Assembly: GCA_963697915.1 (NCBI GenBank)
Contig: OY969103.1
Span: forward strand, 1,674,001 to 1,738,000
DNA from: VRUE01 sp963697915
GTDB taxonomy: Bacteria > Actinomycetota > Thermoleophilia > Solirubrobacterales > 70-9
Length of the DNA stretch: 64,000 nucleotides
Direction of reading: 5' to 3'
Numbering within the stretch: position 1 is the first letter of the stretch; each line of letters opens with the position of its first letter. The position numbers and the translations under genes are program-made. Below, piece after piece: positions 1-8,377 of the stretch. The notes below the pieces were generated by a model, which did no database searches, was not told the origin of the DNA, and saw only the letters and a program-made list of their open reading frames with translations.

Positions 1-1
1 G

Positions 2-175
2 GTGATCCGGCGCTACCAGGACCTGAAGATCGGACTAGCGGACGCCTCGATCGTGGTGCTTGCTGAGAAGGCGCAGACCGTCGACGTCCTCAGCTTCGAC
101 GCCCGCCACTTCCGCGCGATGCGGGGCCCATCCGGGCGGCCGTTTCGCCTCCTTCCAGACGACTATCCCGCGTAG
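2..175 (+). CDS. PIN-domain ribonuclease, C-terminal part (VapC-like toxin)
   Basis: The window opens inside a gene; 57 codons to a TAG remain. The visible protein carries LADASIVVLAE and LSFDARHF, which match the third and fourth acidic positions of PIN-domain ribonucleases, the toxins of VapBC modules. PIN enzymes cut RNA with a metal-dependent acidic cluster. The N-terminus and any antitoxin gene would lie to the left of the window. A non-toxin PIN protein is possible, because no partner is visible. Confidence 0.7.
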   Translation: MIRRYQDLKIGLADASIVVLAEKAQTVDVLSFDARHFRAMRGPSGRPFRLLPDDYPA

Positions 176-177
176 CC

Positions 178-600
178 CTACCCGCCGAGCCTGATGTCGC
201 CGTCCTCGGTGACGGTCCAGTGGGGGTTGTGGGCGACCTCCCAGGGGTGGCCGTCGGGGTCGATGAAGATCGAGGTGTAGCCGCCCCAGAAGGTCTCGGC
301 CGGCTCGCGGCCGATCTTGGCGCCGGCGGCGCGCGCCTCCTCGGTGACCGCGTCGACCTCCTCGCGCGAGGCGAAGTTGACCGCCAGCGTCACCCCGCCC
401 CAGCCGGGCGAGTCCTCGACGCTGCTGTCCTCGGCCAGCCTCGCCCGGTCCCAGAGCGCCACCACCATCCCGCCGCACTGGAAGAAGACGACGTCGTCAT
501 CCGGGGCGGCGCCGGTCGTCCAACCCAGCGCCTCGTAGAACCGTCGCGACCGGCCGAGGTCGGCGACGCCGAGGGTGATCAGGCTGACACGCTGCTTCAC
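178..600 (-). CDS. VOC-family (glyoxalase/dioxygenase-fold) protein
   Basis: A 140-residue protein if the GTG at 600 is used, giving an N-terminus VKQRVSLITLGVADL typical of single-chain VOC proteins; a longer ORF to 696 would add an arginine/serine-rich stretch unlike the family. The repeated beta-alpha-beta modules appear as LGVADLGRSRRFYEALGW near the start and SIFIDPDGHPWEVAHNP near residues 107-125, where the Glu could be a metal ligand. Specific substrate unknown. It is transcribed divergently from the methyltransferase, about 20-35 nt away. Confidence 0.75.
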   Translation of the reverse strand: MKQRVSLITLGVADLGRSRRFYEALGWTTGAAPDDDVVFFQCGGMVVALWDRARLAEDSSVEDSPGWGGVTLAVNFASREEVDAVTEEARAAGAKIGREPAETFWGGYTSIFIDPDGHPWEVAHNPHWTVTEDGDIRLGG

Positions 601-622
601 TACCCGGAGGATGGCAGGAGGA

Positions 623-637
623 GTGAGCTCACCGGTG
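623..637. promoter_or_regulatory. Overlapping palindromes between divergent VOC and methyltransferase genes
   Basis: GTGAGCTCAC (623-632) and CACCGGTG (630-637) are perfect palindromes that share three bases and lie at the junction of two divergent genes. Their position suits an operator, but no binding protein can be named, and short palindromes arise by chance in GC-rich DNA. Confidence 0.3.
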
Positions 638-1276
638 GTGGCCCGCGTGCTCGACGAGCTGCACGCGCGGGCCGAGCGCGAGGACCCGCGGGTCAAGCAG
701 CGGGTCGCCGAGCACGAGGCCGAGCTCGGGGCGCGGCTCGGCCAGGCGGAGCGCTACGAGATCTACGGCGACGCGCCGCTGGCGATCACCCGCGAGGTCG
801 GCGAGCTCCTCTATCTGCTGACCCGCACCCGCTGTCCCGGCCTGGTGGTCGAGTTCGGCTGCTCGCTGGGGATCAGCACGATCTACCTGGCGGCCGCGGT
901 TCGCGACAGCGAAGCGGGAGGGACGGTCGTCACCACCGAGCTGCTGCCGCAGAAGGCGAGCGCGGCAAATCGGAACCTAGCGGCGGCGGGTCTCGACGAC
1001 CTCGTCGACCTGCGCGTGGGCGACGCTCGCGAGACGCTCCGCGATCTCCCGGCCGAGATCGACCTCCTCTTCCTCGACGGCCGCAACGACCTCTACCTCT
1101 CGGTCCTCACCGCCGTCGAGCCGAGCCTGACCCCCGATGCCCTCGTGGTCGCCGACCTCAATGCCGACGATCCCGACCTCGACCCTTACCTGCGCCACGT
1201 CCGGGATCTGGGCAATGGCTATGGATCCCTCGCGCTCCCGATGGCCGAAGGGGTCGAGATCTCCATCCGGGTTTAG
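623..1276 (+). CDS. SAM-dependent O-methyltransferase (class I, caffeoyl-CoA OMT-like)
   Basis: About 217 residues. VVEFGCSLGISTIYLAAAV near residue 75 is the SAM-binding glycine motif, followed by an acidic loop (VTTELLPQKA) and DLLFLDGRN, the DxxFxD region of this fold. Family members methylate small hydroxylated acceptors; the substrate is not predictable. The start is uncertain: ATG 611, GTG 623 and GTG 635 are in frame, and a purine-rich AGGAGGA at 616-622 sits too close to 623 for an ideal ribosome-binding site. The gene converges on the GNAT gene. Confidence 0.75.
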   Translation: MSSPVVARVLDELHARAEREDPRVKQRVAEHEAELGARLGQAERYEIYGDAPLAITREVGELLYLLTRTRCPGLVVEFGCSLGISTIYLAAAVRDSEAGGTVVTTELLPQKASAANRNLAAAGLDDLVDLRVGDARETLRDLPAEIDLLFLDGRNDLYLSVLTAVEPSLTPDALVVADLNADDPDLDPYLRHVRDLGNGYGSLALPMAEGVEISIRV

Positions 1277-1296
1277 AGCCTGTCCCACGACCCCTT

Positions 1297-1308
1297 TAGG
1301 CGCGCCTA
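1297..1308. terminator. 12-bp palindrome between converging genes
   Basis: TAGGCGCGCCTA is a perfect palindrome that includes the stop codon of the minus-strand GNAT gene. It lies inside outer arms CCTGT/ACAGG (1280-1284 and 1308-1312) between two converging genes. It lacks a T-run, so calling it a bidirectional terminator is inference. Confidence 0.3.
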
Positions 1309-1734
1309 CAGGTTGCGGACCCGGCGGCCGATCTCGACGTCCCGGGGGTAGCCGGCGGCCTCCCAGAAACCGCCCGCGACCTCGTCGTCGTAGGCGACCA
1401 GCGCGGTGACGCGGCACACGCCGCGCTCGCGCAGGTACTCCTCGCCCGCCCGCGTCAGCGCCAGCCCGATGCCCTCGCGCCGATGCCCACCCCGGACGGC
1501 GAGCCGGTACATGTTCCCCCGCCACCCGTCCCACCCCGCGATTAGCACCCCGACGATCCCCCCGTCCAGCTCAGCCACCAGCAGCGCCGCCGGCGAATCG
1601 TCAACCAGGCGCTCGAGGTCCTCGCGCCGGTCCGCCGCGCTCGCGTGCTCGCTGCGCGACTTCGCCCACAGCTCCAGCACCGCCGGCACATCGGGGCGTC
1701 GGCAGCGCCGCACCTCGATCCGTCCGTCGGCCAA
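1306..1734 (-). CDS. GNAT-family N-acetyltransferase
   Basis: 142 residues. The acetyl-CoA pyrophosphate-binding motif reads RREGIGLAL within AVRGGHRREGIGLALTRA near residues 83-100, and GFWEAAGYPRD is the typical C-terminal GNAT segment. It would transfer an acetyl group from acetyl-CoA to an amine; the acceptor is unknown. It follows the acyl-CoA dehydrogenase stop by 4 nt on the same strand and is probably cotranscribed with it. Confidence 0.85.
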   Translation of the reverse strand: MADGRIEVRRCRRPDVPAVLELWAKSRSEHASAADRREDLERLVDDSPAALLVAELDGGIVGVLIAGWDGWRGNMYRLAVRGGHRREGIGLALTRAGEEYLRERGVCRVTALVAYDDEVAGGFWEAAGYPRDVEIGRRVRNL

Positions 1735-1738
1735 GGGC

Positions 1739-2917
1739 CTACAGCCCCATCTGCTTGCCCAGGATCTCCTTCATGACCTCGTCGGTGCCGCCGCCGATTG
1801 GGCCCAGGCGAGCGTCGCGGACGGCGCGCTCGATGCCGTACTCGCGCATGTAGCCGTAGCCGCCGTGGATCTGCAGGCACTCGTCGGCGATCTCGAGGAT
1901 GGCGCGCTGGGTGACGAGCTTGGCCATCGTCACCTCCCTGATGCAGTCCTGGCCCTCGTGGAAGAGGCGCAGGGCGTTGTAGGTGAGCGCTTTCGAGGCC
2001 TCGGCCTGGGTCGCCATCTCGGCCACCTTGTGGCGGATCGCCTGGAACTTGCCGATCGGGCGGCCGAAGGCTTCGCGCTCCAGCGCGTAGGCCACGGCCG
2101 TCTCGATCAGGCGCTGCATCCCGCCGACCGCGCCGATCGCCATCAGCAGCCGCTCCCAGGCGAAGTTGGCCATGATCTGCTTGAAGCCCTCGTTTTCCTC
2201 GCCGAGCAGGTTCGCGTCGGGCACCTCGACGTCGGTGAAGGAGAGCTCGCCGGTGTCGGAGGAGTGCCAGCCGAGCTTCTCCAGCTTCCGCGCCACCTCG
2301 TAGCCGGGCATCTCGCGCTCGAGGACGAGGAAGGAGATGCCGTGGTGGCCGCCCTCCTGCGTCGTCTTGCAGGCGCAGACGAGGAAGTCGGCGCGGACGC
2401 CGTTGGTGATGAAGGTCTTGCCGCCGTTGACGACGTAGCCGCCGTCGACCTTCTGGGCGAAGGTCGAGATGCCGGCGACGTCGGAGCCGGCGCCGGGCTC
2501 GGTGATCCCCAGCGCGCCGATCTTCTCGCCGGCGATCCCGGGCACCAGCCAGCGCTGTTTCTGCTCCTCGCTGCCGAAAGTGAAGATCGGCGGCATCGCG
2601 ATCGAGGCGTGGGCGTTGAGCCCGGCGGCGACGCCGCCGGAGCCGCCCGAGCGGGCCAGCTCCTCGACCCAGACCGCGTCGTGCAGGTGGGTGCCCCCCT
2701 GGCCGCCGTAGAGCTCCGGGAACTTGAGGCCGAGGAAGCCGAGCTCGGCGCAGCGGTTGTAGAGCTCACGCGGGAACTCGCGCGCCTCCTCCCACTCGTC
2801 GACGTGGGGCGCGATCTCCTTGCTGACGAAGCGCTGAACCGTCTCGCGCAGCTCCTGATGCTCGTCGCCGAATGGCGGCAGGGTCGCTCGCGCCCCCGTG
2901 TCTTTGACCACCGTCAC
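1739..2917 (-). CDS. Acyl-CoA dehydrogenase, long-chain/isovaleryl-like
   Basis: 392 residues, normal for the family. FAD and substrate motifs are GALGITEPGAGSDVAGI and FITNGVRADFLV, with QIHGGYGYMREYGIERAVRD near the C-terminus. The position of the usual short-chain catalytic Glu is occupied by GGGTDEVM, as in the long-chain/isovaleryl type, where the base moves to helix G; the Glu in LIETAVAY (about residue 271) is the likely base. The enzyme oxidises an acyl-CoA to the enoyl-CoA and passes electrons to ETF. GTG start 2917 has TAGCGT exactly 7 nt upstream, suggesting a leaderless transcript. Confidence 0.92.
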   Translation of the reverse strand: MTVVKDTGARATLPPFGDEHQELRETVQRFVSKEIAPHVDEWEEAREFPRELYNRCAELGFLGLKFPELYGGQGGTHLHDAVWVEELARSGGSGGVAAGLNAHASIAMPPIFTFGSEEQKQRWLVPGIAGEKIGALGITEPGAGSDVAGISTFAQKVDGGYVVNGGKTFITNGVRADFLVCACKTTQEGGHHGISFLVLEREMPGYEVARKLEKLGWHSSDTGELSFTDVEVPDANLLGEENEGFKQIMANFAWERLLMAIGAVGGMQRLIETAVAYALEREAFGRPIGKFQAIRHKVAEMATQAEASKALTYNALRLFHEGQDCIREVTMAKLVTQRAILEIADECLQIHGGYGYMREYGIERAVRDARLGPIGGGTDEVMKEILGKQMGL

Positions 2918-2924
2918 CCCGGAG

Positions 2925-2930
2925 ACGCTA
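2925..2930 (-). promoter_or_regulatory. Leaderless -10 box of the acyl-CoA dehydrogenase gene
   Basis: On the minus strand TAGCGT lies 7 nt before the GTG at 2917, the spacing expected when transcription starts at the start codon. No Shine-Dalgarno sequence is present. Confidence 0.55.
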
Positions 2931-2966
2931 ACGGGTACGCCCAGGATCGGATCGCCGGCCCGGCGC

Positions 2967-2972
2967 TACCAT
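2967..2972 (+). promoter_or_regulatory. Leaderless -10 box of the receiver/TrxR-like fusion gene
   Basis: TACCAT lies 6 nt before ATG 2979. This spacing favours that ATG over the upstream in-frame start at 2898, which would run through the divergent promoter. Confidence 0.55.
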
Positions 2973-2978
2973 CGGCTG

Positions 2979-4640
2979 ATGGGACTGCCGGTGCTGCTCG
3001 CCGTCGACGAGGACCCCACCTGCCTCGCCCGCGTCGAGGAGCAGCTGACCCGGCGCTACGGCGACGACTACGACGTCCGGGCCGAGGCCTCGGCCGCCGC
3101 CGCCCTGCGCCTGCTCGAGGCGCTGCGCGAGGCTCGCACGCCGGTCGCTCTCGTCCTTGCCGACCACTGGCTGGGGGAGACCCTGACCGGGGCCGAGCTG
3201 CTGGCGCGGGCCAAGGAGCTGCACCCGAGCGCCAAGCGCGGGCTGCTGATCGCCTGGGGCGGCTGGGCAGACCCGGACACGGCCGAGGCGATCTTCGAGG
3301 CGATGGCGCTGGGCCGGATCGACTACTACGTGCTGAAGCCGCAGGGCTCGCCCGACGAGCTCTTCCACCGCACCGTCGCCGAGTTCCTCTTCGAGTGGGC
3401 GCGCGCCGAGTCGCCGGTCCAGGGTGAGATCGAGCTCGTCTCCGAGCCGGGCTCGCGGCGCACCCACGAGCTGCACGACCTGCTCAGCCGCAACGGCGTC
3501 CCCTACGCCTGCCACGCGCCCGACTCAGAGCCCGGCCGCGCCCTGCTCGAGGAGGCCGGCCGCCCGGACGCCTCGGTCCCGGTCGCCCGGATTCGCCCCG
3601 GCCAGCTCCTGGTCGATCCGAGCAAGGTCGAGCTTGCGGCGGCCTTCGGCGTCAGCACCGAGCTGACCGCCGAGCGCAGCTTCGACGTCGCCGTCGTCGG
3701 CGCCGGTCCGGCCGGCCTCGCCGCCGCCGTCTACGCCTCCTCGGAGGGGCTGCGGGCGCTGGTGGTCGAGCGCGAAGCGCTCGGCGGCCAGGCCGGGTCC
3801 AGCTCGCTGATCCGCAACTACCTCGGCTTCTCGCGCGGCATCAGCGGCGCCGAGCTGGCCCAGCGCGCCTACCAGCAGGCGTGGGTCTTCGGCACCTCCT
3901 TCCTGCTCATGCGCGAGGTGGTCGAGCTGCGGCCGGGGGAGGGTGGACACACGCTGCGCACCGCCGACGGCGACGAGTTCGAGGCCGCCGCGGTCGTGCT
4001 CGCCTCCGGCGTCTCCTACCGGCGGTTGGAGATCCCCGCCCTCGCCGCGCTCGAGGGGGCCGGGGTCTTCTACGGCGCCTCGGCAGCCGAGGCGAAGGCG
4101 CTCCACGGTCGCCGCGCCTTCATCATCGGCGGCGGCAACTCGGCCGGCCAGGCGGCGATGCACCTCTGCCGCTGGGCCGCGCAGGTCACCCTCGTCGTCC
4201 GCGGCAGCTCGCTCGCGGCCAGCATGTCGAGCTACCTGCGCGGCGAGATCGCGGCGGCGGGGAACATCGAGACCCTGCTCGAGACCGAGGTCGTCGGCGG
4301 CGAGGGGACGGGGCGGCTGGAGCGCCTCACCCTGCGCGACCGCGCCTCGGGCGCGACCTCCGGCGTCGACGCGGATGCGCTCTTCGTGATGATCGGCGCC
4401 CACCCGGGCACCAAGTGGCTGCCGCCCGAGATTCAGCGCGACGAGTGGGGCTACGTCCTCACCGGCCGCGACGAGCGGCAGATGCTGGAGACCAGCCTAC
4501 CCGGCGTCTTCGCCGTCGGCGACGCCCGCCACGGCGCGGTCAAGCGGGTCGCCTCCGCCGTCGGCGAGGGCTCGGTGGTGATCCAGCAGGTCCACCGGCA
4601 CCTCGCCGACGTCGCGCAGGCCGGCGCGCTGCGCGCCTAG
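2979..4640 (+). CDS. Receiver-domain/thioredoxin-reductase-like flavoprotein fusion without redox cysteines
   Basis: 553 residues. Residues 1-125 form a response-regulator receiver with the acidic pocket VDED, the phosphoacceptor Asp in VLADHW and the conserved Lys in VLKPQ. Residues about 145-215 resemble a glutaredoxin-like linker domain without a CxxC. From about 235 there is a thioredoxin-reductase fold with FAD motif VVGAGPAGLAA, NADPH motif IIGGGNSAGQA and the C-terminal FAVGDARHG. Where true thioredoxin reductases have CATC, this protein reads GASA, so disulfide reduction by that route is unlikely. Databases often name this architecture fused response regulator/thioredoxin reductase; the electron acceptor is unknown. 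Confidence 0.85.
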   Translation: MGLPVLLAVDEDPTCLARVEEQLTRRYGDDYDVRAEASAAAALRLLEALREARTPVALVLADHWLGETLTGAELLARAKELHPSAKRGLLIAWGGWADPDTAEAIFEAMALGRIDYYVLKPQGSPDELFHRTVAEFLFEWARAESPVQGEIELVSEPGSRRTHELHDLLSRNGVPYACHAPDSEPGRALLEEAGRPDASVPVARIRPGQLLVDPSKVELAAAFGVSTELTAERSFDVAVVGAGPAGLAAAVYASSEGLRALVVEREALGGQAGSSSLIRNYLGFSRGISGAELAQRAYQQAWVFGTSFLLMREVVELRPGEGGHTLRTADGDEFEAAAVVLASGVSYRRLEIPALAALEGAGVFYGASAAEAKALHGRRAFIIGGGNSAGQAAMHLCRWAAQVTLVVRGSSLAASMSSYLRGEIAAAGNIETLLETEVVGGEGTGRLERLTLRDRASGATSGVDADALFVMIGAHPGTKWLPPEIQRDEWGYVLTGRDERQMLETSLPGVFAVGDARHGAVKRVASAVGEGSVVIQQVHRHLADVAQAGALRA

Positions 4641-4653
4641 GCCGCGCCTTCCC

Positions 4654-5871
4654 CTACAGCCCGTAGCTCTTGCCGATCACGTCGAGCATCACCTCGTCGG
4701 TGCCGGCACCGATCCGGTTGAGGCGCACGTCGCGGTAGGCGCGCTCGATCTCGTACTCCTTCATGTAGCCGTAGCCGCCGAGGATCTGGATGCACTCGTC
4801 GGCGACTTCGCAGGCGACGCGGGAGGAGAAGAGCTTCGCCATCGTGATCTCGCGCACCGGGTACTCGCCGTTGGCGAAGCGCCAGGCGGTCGCGTAGGTG
4901 AACTGCTTCGCCGCCTCGGTCTTGGTCGCCATCTCGGCGAACTTGTGGCGGATCGCCTGGAACTTGCCGATCGGGCGGCCGAAGGCTTCGCGCTCCTTGG
5001 CGTACTCGAGCGTGCGCTCGATCATCCTTTCCGCCCCCGCATGCGAGCCGGCGGCGGCGACCAGGCGCTCGCCCTGGAGCTCCCAGGCGATGTGGTAGAA
5101 GCCTTTGCCCTCCTCGCCGAGAATCGCGCTCTCGGGCACGCGCACGTCTTCGAAGGCGAGTTCGCCGGTGTCGGACGCGTGCATCCCCATCTTCTCGAGC
5201 TCGGCGGAGACGCTGAAGCCGGGCACCTTCTCGCCGTTCTCGTCGCGCAGGTCGACGACGAAGAGGGTGATGCCCGCGTGGCGCTCCTCCGGGTCGGTCT
5301 TGGCGACGAGGACGATGAAGTCGGCCCGCGGCCCGTTGGTGATGAACGTCTTCGAGCCGTTGATGACGAATTCGTCGCCGTCGCGGATCGCGGTCGTGCG
5401 GATGCCGGCGACGTCGGAGCCGGCGCCGGGCTCGGTGATCCCCAGCGAGCCGATCTTCTCGCCCTTGAGGCCGGGGGCGAGGTAGCGCTGCTTCTGCTCC
5501 TCGGTGCCAAGCAGGTGGATCGGCGGCAGGACCATGTCGGTCTGCACGGCGAAGCCCATGTTGGTGCCGCCGGAGCCGGTGTAGCTCATGCACTCGGCGC
5601 GGACCAGCGAGTAGAAGTAGTCGCCGCCCTGGCCGCCATACTCCTCCGGGAAGCAGAGGCCGAGGAAGCCGAGCTCGCCGGCGCGCTTCATCACCTCGGA
5701 GGGCCAGTAGGTCTTCTCCCACTCGTTGCGGTGGGGCCACATCTCCTTTTTGACCCAGGCCTGCATCGACTCGCGCAGGTCTTCGTGCTCCTGGCTGAAG
5801 ATGAAGCTCTTGCGGCCCGCCTCGTGATCGGGCTTGATCACCTTGGAGCCGTCGGTCGTCGCAGTCCCCAT
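4654..5871 (-). CDS. Acyl-CoA dehydrogenase
   Basis: 405 residues from ATG 5871, chosen over an upstream ORF start because GAGGAGGAACC precedes it. It has SLGITEPGAGSDVAGI, FITNGPRADFIVLVAK and GGYGYMKEYEIERAYRD. The C-terminal segment is GAGTDEVM, so the base is probably the Glu of MIERTLEY (about residue 285), as in the long-chain type. It is closely related to the dehydrogenase at 1739-2917. It converges on the flavoprotein gene and diverges from the crotonase gene, suggesting a shared control region. Confidence 0.92.
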   Translation of the reverse strand: MGTATTDGSKVIKPDHEAGRKSFIFSQEHEDLRESMQAWVKKEMWPHRNEWEKTYWPSEVMKRAGELGFLGLCFPEEYGGQGGDYFYSLVRAECMSYTGSGGTNMGFAVQTDMVLPPIHLLGTEEQKQRYLAPGLKGEKIGSLGITEPGAGSDVAGIRTTAIRDGDEFVINGSKTFITNGPRADFIVLVAKTDPEERHAGITLFVVDLRDENGEKVPGFSVSAELEKMGMHASDTGELAFEDVRVPESAILGEEGKGFYHIAWELQGERLVAAAGSHAGAERMIERTLEYAKEREAFGRPIGKFQAIRHKFAEMATKTEAAKQFTYATAWRFANGEYPVREITMAKLFSSRVACEVADECIQILGGYGYMKEYEIERAYRDVRLNRIGAGTDEVMLDVIGKSYGL

Positions 5872-5924
5872 TGGTTCCTCCTCGTTCGCTGTCCAGGTGG
5901 GCGCGATAGGCCGGCCCAGAGCCG

Positions 5925-5950
5925 AGTGGACAGTAGCACTTTCCACTTTC
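5925..5950. promoter_or_regulatory. Repeats in the divergent acyl-CoA dehydrogenase/crotonase promoter region
   Basis: An inverted repeat AGTGGA (5925-5930)/TCCACT (5942-5947) overlaps a direct tandem repeat CACTTTCCACTTTC (5937-5950). The 107-bp gap is the only longer one in this catabolic block. On the plus strand TATGGT at 5965-5970 could be the crotonase -10. An operator for a local regulator is plausible. Confidence 0.35.
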
Positions 5951-5978
5951 GGTCAGCTTCGGTTATGGTCCCGGCGGG

Positions 5979-6761
5979 ATGGACTACGAGGTCGTCAAGT
6001 ACGAGGTCGAGGCCGGGGTCGCGACGGTGACCCTGAACAACCCCGAGAAGCGCAACATGCTCTCCGGCCAGATGCTGGTCGAGCTGGTCGACGCGATGAA
6101 GCGGGCGCGCGACGACGAGGAGGCGCGGGCGGTCGTCCTGACGGGCGCTGGCGACAAAGTGTTTTGCGCTGGTGCCGATCTCGGTGGCTTCGCAGCCGAT
6201 GTCCCGCTTGTCTCAAAACACTTTGCTACTGATCTGTTCCTTGAATTCTTCCGGCTGATGCCGCGGCTGGGCAAGCCCTCGCTCTGCGCCGCCAACGGCC
6301 ACGTGCTGGCCGGCGGCATGGGGCTCGCCCTCTCCTGCGACCTGCTGATCGCCAAAGAGGGGGCCACCTTCGGCACGCCGGAGATCAACGTCGGTGCCTT
6401 CCCCTACATGATCATGGCGATCATCTACCGCAACGTCCCGCGCAAGAAGGTCAACGAGATGATGCTTCTGGGCGAGCGGCTGAGCGCCGAGCAGGCGGTC
6501 GAGTACGGGCTCGCCAACAAGGTCGTGCCGGCCGCCGACTTCGACGCCGCGGTCGCCGAGTGGGCGGGCAAGCTGGCCTCGAAGAGCCCGGTCCTGATGC
6601 GGCTCGGCCATGACGCGATGTACCGCCAGCAGGACATGGCGATCGACGACGCACTCGATTACCTGCGCTCACAGCTCTCGCTCACCTTCTCGACCGAGGA
6701 CATCGTCGAGGGCGTCACCGCCTTCTTCGAGAAGCGTGAGCCCGAATGGAAGGGGAGGTAG
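5979..6761 (+). CDS. Enoyl-CoA hydratase/isomerase (crotonase) family protein
   Basis: 260 residues with the crotonase oxyanion motifs KVFCAGADL and AANGHVLAGGMGLALSCD. The catalytic Glu equivalent to Glu164 of rat hydratase is present in GTPEINVGAFP, but the first catalytic Glu (in GGGCE of hydratases) is replaced by Gly in AGGMGLA, as in some isomerases, so a simple hydratase call is not safe. It starts a run of co-directional genes through the MerR regulator with gaps of 0-8 nt. An AT-rich patch with a 12-bp inverted repeat lies inside it. Confidence 0.88.
   Translation: MDYEVVKYEVEAGVATVTLNNPEKRNMLSGQMLVELVDAMKRARDDEEARAVVLTGAGDKVFCAGADLGGFAADVPLVSKHFATDLFLEFFRLMPRLGKPSLCAANGHVLAGGMGLALSCDLLIAKEGATFGTPEINVGAFPYMIMAIIYRNVPRKKVNEMMLLGERLSAEQAVEYGLANKVVPAADFDAAVAEWAGKLASKSPVLMRLGHDAMYRQQDMAIDDALDYLRSQLSLTFSTEDIVEGVTAFFEKREPEWKGR
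6155..6225. repeat. 12-bp inverted repeat in an AT-rich patch of the crotonase gene
   Basis: CAAAGTGTTTTG (6155-6166) and CAAAACACTTTG (6214-6225) are perfect reverse complements separated by 47 nt. They use codons rare in the window (AAA, TTT, TCA, ACT, CTT). The left arm encodes conserved crotonase residues, so this is a codon-level hairpin and not an insertion. Confidence 0.6.
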
Positions 6762-6763
6762 GG

Positions 6764-8377
6764 ATGGCGAGCACCGAAGAGCGTCCGGCGGAGGCCGGGG
6801 GCGAGGAGAACTTGCTGCCGGGGGCGGCGCCGCTGGCGGACCTCAACGAGCAGCTGCACCGGCGCCGCGCCAAGGCGAAGCTGGGCGGTGGCGAGGAGAA
6901 GATCGCCAAGCAGCACGAACGCGGCAAGCTGACCGCACGCGAGCGGATCGACCTGCTGGTCGACGAGGGCAGCTTCGTCGAGCTGGGCGTGCACGGCCGG
7001 CCCCACTTCGCCCAGCGGGCGATGGACGGCGTCGAGGCGCCCGCCGACGGCGTGATCACCGGCTGGGGCGACGTCGACGGCCGCGCCTGCTGCATCGCCG
7101 CCTACGACTTCACCGTGATGGCCGGCTCGATGGGGATGACGGGGGAGATGAAGGTCTCCCGCCTGCGCGAGATGGCGCTCTCCAAGCGGATGCCGTTCAT
7201 CTGGCTGCTCGACTCGGCCGGCGCCCGCATCCAGGAGGCGGCGGGCTCGCTCTTCGCCGGCTCCGGCCACCTCTTCCGCGAGGAGGTCGAAATGTCGGGC
7301 GTGATCCCGATGGTGGCGGCGATGATGGGGCCCTGCGCCGCCGGCACCGCCTACATCCCGGCGCTCTCGGACTTCGTGCCGATGGTCTCCGGCCAGGGCG
7401 CGATGGCGCTCGCCGGCCCGCACCTGACCAAAGCCGTCACCGGCGAGGACATCTCGATGGAGGAGCTGGGCGGGGCCAAGGTCCACTGCCGTAAATCGGG
7501 GGTGGGTGACCTCGAGGTCAAGGACGACCCCGAGTGCATCGAAGCGGTCAAGCAGTACCTCTCCTACTTCCCGCCCAACTGCGAGCAGAAGCCGCCGATC
7601 GCGGAGACCTCGGACCCCGACGACCGGATGTCGGAGAAGCTGCTCGAGATCGTCCCCGACTCCTCTCGCCAGCCCTACGACATGTACGACGTGATCCGCG
7701 AGATCGTCGACGACGGCGAGTGGTTCGACGTCAAGCCGAAGTTCGCCAAGACGCTGATCACCTGCTTCGCCCGCTTCGGCGGCCAGCCGGTCGGGATCGT
7801 CGCCAACCAGCCCAAGCAGCTGGCCGGCATCCTCGACAACGACTCGGCCGACAAGGCGGCCCGCTTCATCAACCTCTGCGACGCCTTCAACGTGCCGCTG
7901 GTCTTCCTCCAGGACGTGCCCGGCTTCATGGTCGGCGCCAAAGTCGAGCACGCCGGGATCATCCGCCACGGGGCGAAGATGCTCTACGCGGTCAGCCGCG
8001 CCACGGTGCCGAAGGTGACCGTGATCGTGCGCAAGGCCTACGGCGCCGGCTACTACGTGATGTGCGGCAAGGCCTATGAGCCGGACCTGATCGTCGCCTG
8101 GCCCGGCGCCGAGATCTCGGTGATGGGGGCCGAGGGCGCGGTCGAAATCATCGGCCGCTCGGCGATCGAGGCGGCCGAGGACCCGGAGGCGACCCGCGAG
8201 GCGATGCTGAACGCGGTCCGCGAGCAGATCGACCCCTACATCGCCGCCGGCAACGCGGTGATCGACGACATCATCGACCCGCGTGAGACGCGGCCGACGA
8301 TCGTCAAGGCGCTGCGCATGGCCCGCGACAAGCACGTCGAGAAGCCCGCCAAACGACATGGGGTGATGCCCGTATGA
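6764..8377 (+). CDS. Acyl-CoA carboxylase, carboxyltransferase (beta) subunit
   Basis: 537 residues, the size of propionyl/methylcrotonyl-CoA carboxylase beta subunits. The N-terminal half has GKLTARERIDLLVDEGSF and DSAGARIQEAAGSLF; the C-terminal half has LVFLQDVPGFMVG and KAYGAGYYVMCG. It moves CO2 from carboxybiotin to an acyl-CoA. No biotin carboxylase or biotin carrier gene is nearby, so the alpha subunit must be encoded elsewhere. ATG 6764 is preceded by AGGGGAGG, fixing the start. It overlaps the next gene by 4 nt (ATGA). Confidence 0.93.
   Translation: MASTEERPAEAGGEENLLPGAAPLADLNEQLHRRRAKAKLGGGEEKIAKQHERGKLTARERIDLLVDEGSFVELGVHGRPHFAQRAMDGVEAPADGVITGWGDVDGRACCIAAYDFTVMAGSMGMTGEMKVSRLREMALSKRMPFIWLLDSAGARIQEAAGSLFAGSGHLFREEVEMSGVIPMVAAMMGPCAAGTAYIPALSDFVPMVSGQGAMALAGPHLTKAVTGEDISMEELGGAKVHCRKSGVGDLEVKDDPECIEAVKQYLSYFPPNCEQKPPIAETSDPDDRMSEKLLEIVPDSSRQPYDMYDVIREIVDDGEWFDVKPKFAKTLITCFARFGGQPVGIVANQPKQLAGILDNDSADKAARFINLCDAFNVPLVFLQDVPGFMVGAKVEHAGIIRHGAKMLYAVSRATVPKVTVIVRKAYGAGYYVMCGKAYEPDLIVAWPGAEISVMGAEGAVEIIGRSAIEAAEDPEATREAMLNAVREQIDPYIAAGNAVIDDIIDPRETRPTIVKALRMARDKHVEKPAKRHGVMPV

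Noticed and set aside
3525..4403. Long reading frames opposite the receiver/TrxR-like gene and many other real genes
   Set aside because: High GC makes antisense and shifted frames long. Their composition is Arg/Gly/Ala/Pro noise and the opposite strand encodes a clear protein family.
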